This document shows positions 1 to 6,097 of a DNA stretch of 34,201 nucleotides, in pieces (the stretch's first letter is position 1; every line of letters begins with the position of its first letter). The position numbers and the translations under genes are program-made. Below the pieces are notes generated by a model. That model did not search any database, was not told the origin of the DNA, and saw only the letters and a program-made list of their open reading frames with translations. Source of the stretch: a virus. Location of the stretch: IMG/VR virus record IMGVR_UViG_3300007344_000020, positions 1 to 34,201 of that record; one strand, given 5' to 3'.

Positions 1-60
1 CGCTGACGCGGCGGCTTCTGCCTCCGCAACGCCCCCCGGTGGAGCCAATACACAAATTCA
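1..60. repeat. Terminal direct repeat, left copy (circular overlap)
   Basis: These 60 bases are identical to the last 60 bases of the window (34142-34201). The tail-fibre frame runs through both copies without a break, so the repeat is the overlap of a circular or circularly permuted genome opened inside a gene. It is unlikely to be a biological end. Confidence 0.95.
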
Positions 61-1075
61 GTACAACAACAACGGCGCGTTCGGAGCCAGCAGTAATCTG
101 ACGTTCGATGGGTCTACGCTGACCGCGACAGGTAGCGCAATTATTAGCGGAAAGGCGATTGTTGGCAAGGCGACCAGCGATACACAGGACCTCGTTATAG
201 AGCAGAGTGCTGATAATACACTGGGTGGGTTGCGTATCTACGAGACAGGCGCAGTTGATTGGGTGGCGATGTATTCGTCGGGCGGCAATGGATATTTGCA
301 AAACCAAGACACCTATATGTCTGTCGGTCCGAATGGGTGGGCGATAAATGATGCAGCTAACGCCAAAATGACGGTGGGCCTGACGATCAATCAGGGCACA
401 AACGACGACGAAATCATCGCCTTCAAGTCGTCCGATGTGGCGCATGGCATGACTGATGTCGCGGAGACTGATACATACGGTCGTCTTGGTAAGCAAACGT
501 ATACAGAGGGTGGCACTCAGTTGCTCGGAGTGACGGAGGGGCAAGTTGCTCTCGAATTGCAGGGCGTTGTCACGACCGCAAACTTCACAAAGAGTACGGC
601 AGGTCGCGCACCTGTTGAAGCTCGCGCCTTTTACAAAAGTGGCACAAGCAAAACAGGGCAGGGAGCAAATGAGAACACCTTTGTAATATACGATGGAAAT
701 GGCACGGTATTTATCGTTGATAGTGATGGCGATTATTTCTATGACGGAGCAGATGGTGGCGCGTTTGACACCTACGCTGACGCTGAACTTGCCAGAGCAT
801 TTACGCACACAATGAGCGACCCTGCACAGGTGGTGCGCTCACGGTGGGATGATGAAGTGCGCTACAACGAGGAGGATCTCGTTAAAGCCAAGTTGATCGG
901 CTATGTATCGCCCGAAGATAAAGCAAAAGGCGTGCGGCCATTGGTCAACGGAGCGCAGCTACAGCGACTGCATCATGGTGCGATCTGGCAGTTGCATGAG
1001 CAGCTACGGAATCAAGAGGAAGAAATCAAAGCCCTGCGTTTCGAACTGATGCGACTACAGGAGAGGAACAACTAA
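2..1075 (+). CDS. Tail fibre protein, C-terminal part (gene starts at 33108)
   Basis: The frame is already open at base 2 and continues the frame that starts at 33108, giving a joined protein of 702 residues. The ATG at 230 is internal, not the start. This part begins with a partial third copy of a repeat (motif NLTFDGSTLTATG), then a domain rich in Thr, Gly and Asp. It ends with a helical segment (QLQRLHHGAIWQLHEQ, then EEEIKALRFELMRLQERNN) that should form a trimeric coiled coil. Similar helical ends follow beta-rich fibre tips and intramolecular chaperones, but I see no clear S74 peptidase motif. It likely sits at the end of the tail and contacts the host. The stop TAA overlaps the next ATG by one base. 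Confidence 0.88.
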   Translation, partial: ADAAASASATPPGGANTQIQYNNNGAFGASSNLTFDGSTLTATGSAIISGKAIVGKATSDTQDLVIEQSADNTLGGLRIYETGAVDWVAMYSSGGNGYLQNQDTYMSVGPNGWAINDAANAKMTVGLTINQGTNDDEIIAFKSSDVAHGMTDVAETDTYGRLGKQTYTEGGTQLLGVTEGQVALELQGVVTTANFTKSTAGRAPVEARAFYKSGTSKTGQGANENTFVIYDGNGTVFIVDSDGDYFYDGADGGAFDTYADAELARAFTHTMSDPAQVVRSRWDDEVRYNEEDLVKAKLIGYVSPEDKAKGVRPLVNGAQLQRLHHGAIWQLHEQLRNQEEEIKALRFELMRLQERNN

Positions 1076-1371
1076 TGGCAATCACAGCAGACATACCAGT
1101 AAGCGGCCTATCGGCCACAGGCGCGTATTGTCGCGTCAGTGACATCCTCATTAAGAAAAACGATGAGGACGGTACGTTCTACATGACCTACGGCGTGGCG
1201 TGCTATGTCGATGCGGCTGCGCGTAATGCAGAGAATCCGCAGACGCTGTTATCACGCGAAGTGGACCGCTTTAAGATCAAGGATCTGGCAACACCACCGT
1301 CCGATCCGTATGCGGCAGCGTACGCCGATCTCAAGGCACAGGCAGCTGTCAGCAACGCAGTAGACGCATAG
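1075..1371 (+). CDS. Hypothetical protein downstream of tail fibre
   Basis: 98 residues. The ATG shares one base with the fibre stop codon, so the two genes are probably translationally coupled. The sequence looks like a compact beta-rich domain (YCRVSDILIKKNDEDGTFYM, then a hydrophobic strand with YVDAAARNAE) and an Ala-rich end. There is no signal peptide or membrane segment. Small proteins directly behind fibres are often fibre-assembly or capping factors, which is a guess from position only. I do not recognise the family. Confidence 0.75.
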   Translation: MAITADIPVSGLSATGAYCRVSDILIKKNDEDGTFYMTYGVACYVDAAARNAENPQTLLSREVDRFKIKDLATPPSDPYAAAYADLKAQAAVSNAVDA

Positions 1372-1377
1372 CACGCC

Positions 1378-1602
1378 GTGAGCGAGGTAATGCCGCAGGG
1401 CAGCAGCACGCCGAAAACGCACGCTGCTGGCCGCAATGGACGCAGTAGCTGGGTGAGCAAACAGGCCATACGGCAGCTGATCGGTGTATCGCTTACAGGG
1501 CTGGTTGTGTGGGAAACGGTCGTGACGAATCAGATTGACGCAACCGTGCTGATCGGAATCTACGGCACGGTGCTGGGTTTCTATTTTGGCGAGGGTGACT
1601 AA
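1378..1602 (+). CDS. Small membrane protein, holin-like
   Basis: 74 residues from a GTG start six bases after the previous stop; an in-frame ATG at 1390 is an alternative. A polar, basic first half (about residues 1-33) is followed by two closely spaced hydrophobic stretches (LIGVSLTGLVVWETVV and VLIGIYGTVLGFYFG), then an acidic tail. This fits a small holin or another inner-membrane protein. With the neighbouring two-helix protein it suggests a lysis or membrane cassette, although the endolysin lies far away at 13108. The holin call rests on size, topology and position, not on a recognised family. Confidence 0.65.
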   Translation: MSEVMPQGSSTPKTHAAGRNGRSSWVSKQAIRQLIGVSLTGLVVWETVVTNQIDATVLIGIYGTVLGFYFGEGD

Positions 1603-1608
1603 CGCAGA

Positions 1609-2052
1609 ATGACCGACGAAGAACGCAAATCGCTGGCCTACTACAAAGCCGAGATCCGCGCCGAGCTACAGCGGCTGGAAGCGCAGTCTACGGCCAAAGA
1701 TGTGGCGGGCAAAAGCATTGGCAAAAATGGGCTGGCCTACATAACGGCTATCGTGGTGATCGGCGTAGCGGCCAGCCTGTATCTGGAGCAAGAGAAGATC
1801 GCGGCGGTGATGGGTCTGCTTGGATCGTCGTTGACGGCGCTGATCTCAATGCTATCGAACATCTCTGGGGCTGTAGAGAAGCAAGAGAAGCCAGAGTTTG
1901 CTGTGATTAACAAGCTGATCGAAAAGCTGGATCGACTGGATAGAGCCGAGCCGCCAATGCAGGTGGACGTAGAGGGCGGTAACGTGACGGTAAAGCGCGG
2001 TGACGACGTGATACGCAGCAATGGGGGAGAACCAAATGGCAAAAGCAAGTAA
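1609..2052 (+). CDS. Membrane protein with two transmembrane segments, holin-like
   Basis: 147 residues. The N-terminus is a charged helix (about 1-40, with KAEIRAELQRLEAQ). Two transmembrane segments follow (AYITAIVVIGVAASLYLEQ near 44-62 and IAAVMGLLGSSLTALISML near 66-85). The tail is hydrophilic, with a second likely helix (INKLIEKLDRLDRAE). A helical hairpin in the membrane with charged ends is typical of holins or antiholins. The next gene starts inside its last codons. The order with the 74-residue membrane protein supports a holin/antiholin pair, but this is inference. Confidence 0.65.
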   Translation: MTDEERKSLAYYKAEIRAELQRLEAQSTAKDVAGKSIGKNGLAYITAIVVIGVAASLYLEQEKIAAVMGLLGSSLTALISMLSNISGAVEKQEKPEFAVINKLIEKLDRLDRAEPPMQVDVEGGNVTVKRGDDVIRSNGGEPNGKSK

Positions 2053-2215
2053 GCATTACACGCGCGATGGCAGGGCGCACGCCGGCGCATCGCACAAAAT
2101 GCCCAACGGACAGGTGCATAGCGGTCGGACGCACAACCAGAGCAGTGTGCGGCTGTATCACTATGGCGACCTAAGCAAGTCAGCTAAAGCGCAGGCGCGC
2201 AAAAGTTGGCGTTAA
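2036..2215 (+). CDS. Small basic protein of unknown function
   Basis: 59 residues, rich in Lys, Arg, His and Ser (RDGRAHAGASHKMPNGQVHS). I chose the ATG at 2036 over the one at 2021 because GGGGGAG sits six bases before it. It overlaps the end of the previous gene by 17 bases. There is no membrane segment. The charge suggests nucleic-acid or membrane-surface binding. It opens a run of four tiny basic proteins whose function I do not know. Confidence 0.6.
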   Translation: MAKASKHYTRDGRAHAGASHKMPNGQVHSGRTHNQSSVRLYHYGDLSKSAKAQARKSWR

Positions 2216-2242
2216 TCCACATCCTAACGTAACGAGGTGACA

Positions 2243-2335
2243 ATGTACGGTAGTAAGCACAAGAAAGGCGGCTATGGCACCAGCAAGCCTAAAGCCAAGC
2301 CCAAGCCCAAGCCCAAAACGCGCAAGGGTCGATAA
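2243..2335 (+). CDS. 30-residue Lys/Pro-rich mini-protein
   Basis: A short ORF with a clear ribosome-binding site (GAGGTG, five bases before ATG). The product starts MYGSKHKKGGYG and then repeats Lys-Pro dipeptides (PKAKPKPKPKTRKGR), giving a strongly positive, probably unfolded peptide. It stops two bases before the next ATG. Tiny Lys/Gly-rich proteins starting with similar residues occur in many phage genomes in my memory, but I know no function. DNA condensation or packaging help is possible. Confidence 0.55.
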   Translation: MYGSKHKKGGYGTSKPKAKPKPKPKTRKGR

Positions 2336-2337
2336 CT

Positions 2338-2640
2338 ATGCCGGCCAAGAAAGACCCGAAACTGGCCCGTGCCGGCGTCAGCGGCTACAACAAGCCCAAG
2401 CGCACACCTAACCACCCGACCAAATCGCACGTTGTCGTAGCTCGCTATAAAGAGGGCGGGACCACGACGACTAAGACGATACGGTTTGGAGAGCAGGGGG
2501 CTAAGACAGCAGGCAAGCCAAAGGCCGGCGAGTCGCAGGCAACGAAACAAAAACGCGCAAATTTCAAATCGCGCCATGCTAAAAACATAGCCAAAGGGCC
2601 GAGCAGCGGCGCTTATTGGTCAAGTCGCACTAAATGGTAG
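2338..2640 (+). CDS. Conserved-looking basic phage protein, unknown function
   Basis: 100 residues and very basic. It opens MPAKKDPKLARAGVSGYNKP and contains PNHPTKSHVVVAR, KTIRFGEQG and RANFKSRHAKNIAKGPSS with aromatic Trp residues at the end (AYWSSRTKW). The RFKSRHAKNIAKG-type end looks like a family I have seen in many phages without an assigned role. It is soluble with no membrane segment. Its place between similar small basic genes suggests one functional set, perhaps binding packaged DNA or RNA. Confidence 0.7.
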   Translation: MPAKKDPKLARAGVSGYNKPKRTPNHPTKSHVVVARYKEGGTTTTKTIRFGEQGAKTAGKPKAGESQATKQKRANFKSRHAKNIAKGPSSGAYWSSRTKW

Positions 2641-2673
2641 TCAAAATTTCACTGGCTATACTGGGGAGTAACG

Positions 2674-2829
2674 ATGGCAAAACGCGGGCTATACGCAAAC
2701 ATACACGCCAAACGCAAACGCATTGCTGCGGGGAGCGGCGAAAAGATGCGCAAGCCGGGCAGCAAGGGCGCACCGACGGCGGCGGCGTTCCGTGCCAGTG
2801 CAAAGACGGCAAGAGGTAAGCGCAAGTGA
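2674..2829 (+). CDS. 51-residue basic protein, widespread phage small-protein type
   Basis: A small ORF starting MAKRGLYANIHAKRKRIAAG and containing GEKMRKPGSKGAPTAAAF. The ribosome-binding site GGGGAG precedes the ATG by six bases. I recognise this sequence pattern from many phage genomes, where it is annotated only as hypothetical. The overlapping frame that starts at 2634 lacks these features and is a shadow. The stop TGA shares three bases with the GTG of the next gene, so translation is probably coupled. Confidence 0.75.
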   Translation: MAKRGLYANIHAKRKRIAAGSGEKMRKPGSKGAPTAAAFRASAKTARGKRK

Positions 2830-3104
2830 GTGTTCCACGGCACAAAAAACGTGGTGGTAGCGGGGGCAAGCAACACAACGTCAATCGTCGCAAAGGGGGC
2901 GACCTTATGACAAACAAAACCGTTCCATTAGAGCAGGCCAATAGTCAAGCAAGCCAGCCAGAAAAGAAAAGTCTCGCAGAGATGCGCGCAGATTTAGAGC
3001 AGCAGCGCAGCGAGCGTATACAGGCGCTGGCAGAAAATGATTTGTTGGTGCGGGAGATCACCGGCGCGCTAAAGGCGTTGGATTTTGCTATGGAAAACAA
3101 ATAG
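2826..3104 (+). CDS. Hypothetical coiled-coil protein (start uncertain)
   Basis: 92 residues if started at the GTG that overlaps the previous stop (GTGA); 65 residues if started at ATG 2907. The second start has the stronger ribosome-binding site (AAAGGGGGC about eight bases upstream). The extra N-terminus is basic (RHKKRGGSGGKQHNVNRRKG) and resembles the preceding mini-proteins, so it may be a separate peptide. The body is a long helix (LAEMRADLEQQRSERIQAL, then LVREITGALKALDFAM) typical of a coiled coil. Function unknown. Confidence 0.6.
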   Translation: MSVPRHKKRGGSGGKQHNVNRRKGGDLMTNKTVPLEQANSQASQPEKKSLAEMRADLEQQRSERIQALAENDLLVREITGALKALDFAMENK

Positions 3105-3112
3105 AGTAGAGA

Positions 3113-3186
3113 CGCGGGATAGTGCAACGGCAGCACGGTGGGTTCATTTCCCACAGGTCCGGGTTCGATTCCCGGTCCCGCTCCCA
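3113..3186 (+). tRNA. tRNA with CAU anticodon (Met-type, initiator-like features)
   Basis: A full cloverleaf can be drawn by hand. Acceptor CGCGGGA/TCCCGCT has six pairs plus a C1:U72 mismatch. T8 and A9 precede D stem GTGC/GCAC with loop AACGGCA (A14, G18, G19, A21). Anticodon stem is GTGGG/CCCAC, loop TTCATTT, anticodon CAT at 3145-3147. Variable loop is AGGT. T stem is CCGGG/CCCGG with loop TTCGATT, and the 3' end is CCA-encoded. Three G:C pairs next to the anticodon loop and an open 1:72 pair are marks of initiator tRNA. However, position 11:24 is T:A as in elongators, and bases 37-38 are T rather than A, which is odd. If the first base is left out, the acceptor has only six pairs. Confidence 0.8.
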
Positions 3187-3211
3187 CTCAGCACATAACG
3201 AGGCGGCATGA

Positions 3212-3412
3212 ATGATTGGTGTTATTACGGGCGCAGCCAAAGTCCTGACTGTTAGCGGTAGGATTAAACAAGCAAAAAAAGAGATCGACGATGTAGTGCG
3301 ACTGGCGCACAAGCTGATTGATAAATACGAGGACGTTGACGACGACGTGCGGCAGCTCAAAATCGAGTTGGCCGAGGCGGTGTCTGCGTTGAAGAAAATC
3401 CTCAGTATATAG
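3212..3412 (+). CDS. Small helical protein, unknown function
   Basis: 66 residues, starting MIGVITGAAKVLTVSGRIKQ, followed by a charged helix (KEIDDVVRLAHKLIDKYEDV) and a second amphipathic helix ending in LKKILSI. The ribosome-binding site GAGGCG stands before an ATG-rich start; the ATG at 3208 leads only to a short dead frame. The N-terminus is mildly hydrophobic but too short for a clear membrane span. It follows the tRNA by 25 bases. I do not recognise it. Confidence 0.65.
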   Translation: MIGVITGAAKVLTVSGRIKQAKKEIDDVVRLAHKLIDKYEDVDDDVRQLKIELAEAVSALKKILSI

Positions 3413-3430
3413 GGAGGCGCCCACGCATGA

Positions 3431-3691
3431 ATGTCAGACCTGTCAGAGATTCCCTGCCCCCACTGCCACCACCGAATACTCGTCAAAATACCGAGCAAAA
3501 AGAGCGCAGCACAGGGCGCCGGCAAGTCGGCCGCTGGCGCGTTTCTGGTGGCTATAGCGCACGAGGTCGTGCCTAATCTCGATCTCGGTCCCCACTTGAC
3601 CATATTAGCAACTTGGGCTGCCGGCCAGATTGTTTACTCTGCGCTGACGCCTACGCAATGGCGCGCCCTGCTGGGAGGCAACGGCAAATGA
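3431..3691 (+). CDS. Small protein with CxxC knuckle and hydrophobic centre
   Basis: 86 residues. The N-terminus has a zinc-knuckle-like half site (IPCPHCHHRI, Cys9 and Cys12) without a second Cys pair, though neighbouring His residues could help bind metal. A basic linker follows, then one or two hydrophobic segments (AGAFLVAIAHEVV and LTILATWAAGQIVYSAL). It may be a membrane-associated partner of the next gene, whose ATG overlaps its stop (ATGA). Function unknown. Confidence 0.6.
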   Translation: MSDLSEIPCPHCHHRILVKIPSKKSAAQGAGKSAAGAFLVAIAHEVVPNLDLGPHLTILATWAAGQIVYSALTPTQWRALLGGNGK

Positions 3692-3981
3692 GCGAGCGCA
3701 CAGACAACTGGCTGCGATGGGGATTGGGGATTGGCGCGAGCGCGGGCATGGCGCTATCGGCCTACGCCCTGCAAACCGTCGAGACGATGGAGCAACGCAT
3801 TAACACACTCGACAATGCCGCAGCGCGCCAGACTGAGGTGCTGGCCCGGCTCGATTTGTCGCTCAAGCGGCTTGAGGACAAGTTGGACCGATACGACGAG
3901 TCGATACGGCTATTCTACCGGCAACGGCCATTGTTCGGTGACGATCTAATCCAACATGAGCAGAGATTTCATGACCGATGA
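3688..3981 (+). CDS. Membrane-anchored coiled-coil protein, possible i-spanin
   Basis: 97 residues from ATG 3688, which overlaps the previous stop as ATGA; earlier in-frame starts would overlap the upstream gene. The N-terminus is a single membrane anchor (WGLGIGASAGMALSAYAL) followed by a long coiled coil (METMEQRINTLDNAAARQ-like heptads, then LDLSLKRLEDKLDRYDE) and a short polar end. Anchor plus periplasmic coiled coil is the shape of inner-membrane spanins (Rz type). I see no embedded Rz1-like lipobox in another frame, so the spanin call is topological only. Confidence 0.55.
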   Translation: MSERTDNWLRWGLGIGASAGMALSAYALQTVETMEQRINTLDNAAARQTEVLARLDLSLKRLEDKLDRYDESIRLFYRQRPLFGDDLIQHEQRFHDR

Positions 3982-4303
3982 TAAAACGATTGACGATTTA
4001 ACGCCTACACAACGCGCGGTACACGATATGTTTTGGCGGTGCGTCTATACCGGCCAAAAAATGGGAACGCGCGCACTATCCGAACATTTAGGTATGCCGA
4101 GAGGCACCGTGGACAGTGCGCTCAAACGCCTGCGTGCTATCGAGCTGATCCCGCAGCGTCGAACGGGCTGCAAACTGACGCCTGACGCGTGGACCGATGC
4201 AGCCTATCTAGCGAGATACCCGGGATGGCGCCGCATAGCGCCTGAAACGCCGCCACAAGCGTTTTCCGTTGATACACCACCCTCTCTGCACTGCCATCAG
4301 TAG
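3956..4303 (+). CDS. Winged-helix DNA-binding protein, probably the N-terminus of the phosphoesterase
   Basis: 115 residues. A winged-helix domain is visible at about residues 12-70: LTPTQRAVHDMFWRC, then RALSEHLGMPRGTVDSALKR as recognition helix and a basic wing (IPQRRTGCKLTPDAW). ATG 3971 is an alternative start. The last 13 residues look unnatural, and the next frame carries a linker typical of HTH-phosphoesterase fusions. Adding one base in the C run near 4280 would join this ORF to the gene at 4378. So this is probably the front half of one broken protein. If it is independent, it is a small regulator. Confidence 0.65.
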   Translation: MSRDFMTDDKTIDDLTPTQRAVHDMFWRCVYTGQKMGTRALSEHLGMPRGTVDSALKRLRAIELIPQRRTGCKLTPDAWTDAAYLARYPGWRRIAPETPPQAFSVDTPPSLHCHQ

Positions 4304-4377
4304 ATGAGCTAATACAGGCCAAAATAGAGCGGTTTAGCCGTCTAAAACGGCACAACGATGCGACGAATCTGGTCCGC

Positions 4378-5115
4378 GTGTCGATCCATACCGACGGGCC
4401 GGTCGGCGTCATGTTTTTAGGCGATCCGCATATTGACGACGACGGCTGCGACCTCGAGGAGTTAAAGCGCGATATTGACCTGTGCAATAGTACAGACGGG
4501 CTATATGCAGCGCACGTTGGCGATCTCACCAATAATTGGGTAGGGCGGCTCGAGGCTAAATACGGGGCGCAGAGCGCAACCATAGAGGAGGGCGCGCTGC
4601 TATCAAAATGGTTGATTAACGCCGCGCCGTGGCTGTTCCTTGTGATGGGCAACCACGACCTCTGGAATCGCGGCGGGATGCTGGTGCGTGAGCTGTGCGA
4701 CCGGGCCAATGTCTACGTTGACGCACACGGAGTGCGTGTTGCGTTAATGCTGCCGTCGGGCGTGGAGGTGCGCGTCAACTGCCGGCACGACCATAGCGGC
4801 CATTCACAGTGGAACCCCGGCCACGGCCCGCTGAAGGCGCTACTGTTTGGCGACGATCACCTATATGTTGCCGGCCACCGCCACACCTCTGCGTCTGGCC
4901 CAGCGGTGCGCGATCACGAGTCTGGCCGAATCAAGCACCCGCTGCGAGTAGCCGGCTATAAACGCTACGACGAATATGCCCGGAGTTTGGGTCTGCCAGA
5001 CCGCAGGATCTCCGGTGCTGCGCTGCTAGTGATTGACCCACGATTTAGCGACGACGACCCAGCGCATTTGACCGTGTATAACTTAAAAGTTATAGTGATT
5101 ACGCGTATCTACTGA
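4378..5115 (+). CDS. Calcineurin-like metallophosphoesterase
   Basis: 245 residues from GTG 4378. All classic motifs are present in order: GDPHID (metal 1), GDLTNNW (metal bridge), GNHDLWN, a His pair near RHDHSGHSQWNPGHG and AGHRHTSA. The fold is a dinuclear metal phosphatase or nuclease, and phage members are often called DNA repair phosphoesterases. The frame is open back to 4273 and encodes a typical linker (LPSVDELIQAKIERFSRLKR) but has no ATG, GTG or TTG there. Either it is fused to the winged-helix ORF through a frameshift, or it starts at CTG 4291. It ends the + strand block, facing the - strand genes. Confidence 0.85.
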   Translation: MSIHTDGPVGVMFLGDPHIDDDGCDLEELKRDIDLCNSTDGLYAAHVGDLTNNWVGRLEAKYGAQSATIEEGALLSKWLINAAPWLFLVMGNHDLWNRGGMLVRELCDRANVYVDAHGVRVALMLPSGVEVRVNCRHDHSGHSQWNPGHGPLKALLFGDDHLYVAGHRHTSASGPAVRDHESGRIKHPLRVAGYKRYDEYARSLGLPDRRISGAALLVIDPRFSDDDPAHLTVYNLKVIVITRIY

Positions 5116-5284
5116 CTGTCAAGCCCATATAACCGAGCCAAAAAATGTGCTGGAAATATGGGCCTTTAACTTGCGCTTGTTTAATTAGTTATCGTTAATT
5201 AAATATCAGCGTATTTTATATGGCACCAGAACAGTGGGGAAAAACGTATTATCCGTTGTTGTGCAAATAGATAAGCCAGATACA

Positions 5285-5303
5285 CCAGTTACAATAAAAC
5301 TGG
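5285..5303. terminator. Candidate hairpin between converging gene blocks
   Basis: CCAGTT-ACAATAA-AACTGG forms a 6-pair stem in an AT-rich gap, followed by AATTTAAC. It lies between the end of the + block (5115) and the end of the - block (5383), where a two-way terminator is expected. No long U-run follows on either strand, so it is weak. A second inverted repeat, TTAATTA/TAATTAA, lies at 5181-5202. I see no gene in 5116-5382. Confidence 0.35.
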
Positions 5304-5382
5304 AATTTAACTATCTATAAGAGGTAATAGAGTTGTCATCCTGCGTCACGGTATGTTGCTGCATGTTGTGTTGCGTTATATC

Positions 5383-5649
5383 TCACTGCACATCCTCATC
5401 CAGCGCGCGCTTGACGGCCTCGCCAGCGTGCCGCACGCGCACCTTCATCGGGTCGGGGTGCTGTGCCTGAAACACGGTGCGCGACCGCAAAAACGCATCC
5501 AACATCTCTTTTGTGAACTGGTATCCGCGCAGTCTGCGGTGCGCGATCTGGCGCTGCCGGCAGAGGCGTCGCACCGTCTCGATATGCAGGCCAAGATAGG
5601 CGGCGGCCTCGGCGGTGTTATACCAGCGTGTTAGTTTTTTCTTCGCCAT
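5383..5649 (-). CDS. Excisionase/AlpA-like helix-turn-helix protein
   Basis: 88 residues. The N-terminal half is a MerR/AlpA/excisionase-type winged helix: RWYNTAEAAAYLGLHIETVR, then RLCRQRQIAHRRLRGYQFTK, the pattern of HTH_17 proteins. The C-terminal third is a charged helix. Such proteins bend DNA in excision or regulate early genes. It is the last gene of the - block. Its start lies 32 bases inside the previous gene. No integrase is visible, so a regulatory role is more likely than excision. Confidence 0.8.
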   Translation of the reverse strand: MAKKKLTRWYNTAEAAAYLGLHIETVRRLCRQRQIAHRRLRGYQFTKEMLDAFLRSRTVFQAQHPDPMKVRVRHAGEAVKRALDEDVQ

Positions 5650-5881
5650 TTGTCACTCCGTTTGCGTTGAACGACCTGCCGGCAGCCAATAGCTGGCCGC
5701 TAATGTCCTCGATCTGATCCAAGCGCACCGAGAGACCTCGCTTCGTCGGTATCATCTTGCCGAGTTCCTCCGCCCAGACCCACAGCCGAATATCCACCCG
5801 TGGCTGGCCTTCCCACTCCATCGGCTCCACCCGTATCTGGTGCTTACCCGCTCGCCGTATATCCATTGCCATGTTTGCCAT
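5618..5881 (-). CDS. PC4/p15-like ssDNA-binding protein
   Basis: 87 residues. The core reads IRVEPMEWEGQPRVDIRLWV, then EELGKMIPTKRGLSVRLDQI. This matches the PC4 (transcriptional coactivator p15) signature: a strand with DIR, then a PTKRG turn and an amphipathic final helix. Family members are dimers that bind ssDNA and act on transcription or DNA repair. The ATG at 5872 may be the true start, because GGAGA lies nine bases upstream of it, while it almost touches the ATG at 5881. The C-terminal 25 residues overlap the next gene and may be little constrained. Confidence 0.75.
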   Translation of the reverse strand: MANMAMDIRRAGKHQIRVEPMEWEGQPRVDIRLWVWAEELGKMIPTKRGLSVRLDQIEDISGQLLAAGRSFNANGVTNGEEKTNTLV

Positions 5882-5895
5882 TCTCCATTAGTGTC

Positions 5896-5915
5896 TACCG
5901 CTGGGCGCATCGTGG
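5896..5915. repeat. Dispersed repeat, type B copy 1
   Basis: TACCGCTGGGCGCATCGTGG occurs here and identically at 6463-6482. Its core CCGCTGGGCGC is the reverse complement of the core in two type A copies (6507-6527, 7388-7408). This copy lies just upstream of the PC4-like gene. Confidence 0.7.
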
Positions 5916-5944
5916 CCCCCTTAGCTGTAATCATTCCTAGATTG

Positions 5945-6097
5945 TTAGTTTGTGGGTAACGTTTCCCATAGTGTTTTTTGCTCGGTTGGAGCTTTATCGA
6001 CTCGCGGCCTACTGGGGCTATTCCAACTACCGCCCCCCGCTACGCCCAACTCGCGCCAGCCAGCAGATCGTAAACTTGTCCCAGATTCGGATTGGAG
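5945..6097 (-). pseudogene. Detached C-terminus of the XF1762-type acetyltransferase
   Basis: In the -1 frame relative to the gene at 6040-6399, the - strand encodes LQSESGTSLRSAGWRELG, then GGGSWNSPSRPRVDKAPTEQ and a tail ending LWETLPTN before TAA. This is exactly the type of C-terminus expected for XF1762-like proteins (SLRxAGW, WNxPSR). It is cut off from its N-terminus by a frame change near 6098, where GCTCT and GCTCC stand in tandem. One lost base or a 5-base duplication would explain it. The full protein would have about 150 residues. Confidence 0.8.

Noticed and set aside
2634-2819. 61-residue + strand frame (MVVKISLAILG...)
   Set aside because: It overlaps the better-supported 51-residue gene at 2674, has no ribosome-binding site and has shadow composition.
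5752-5934. 60-residue frame starting MITAKGATMRPAV on the - strand
   Set aside because: Most of it overlaps the PC4-like gene in another frame and becomes Trp/Ser/Gly-rich without sense. Only its first codons, containing the repeat, are outside.
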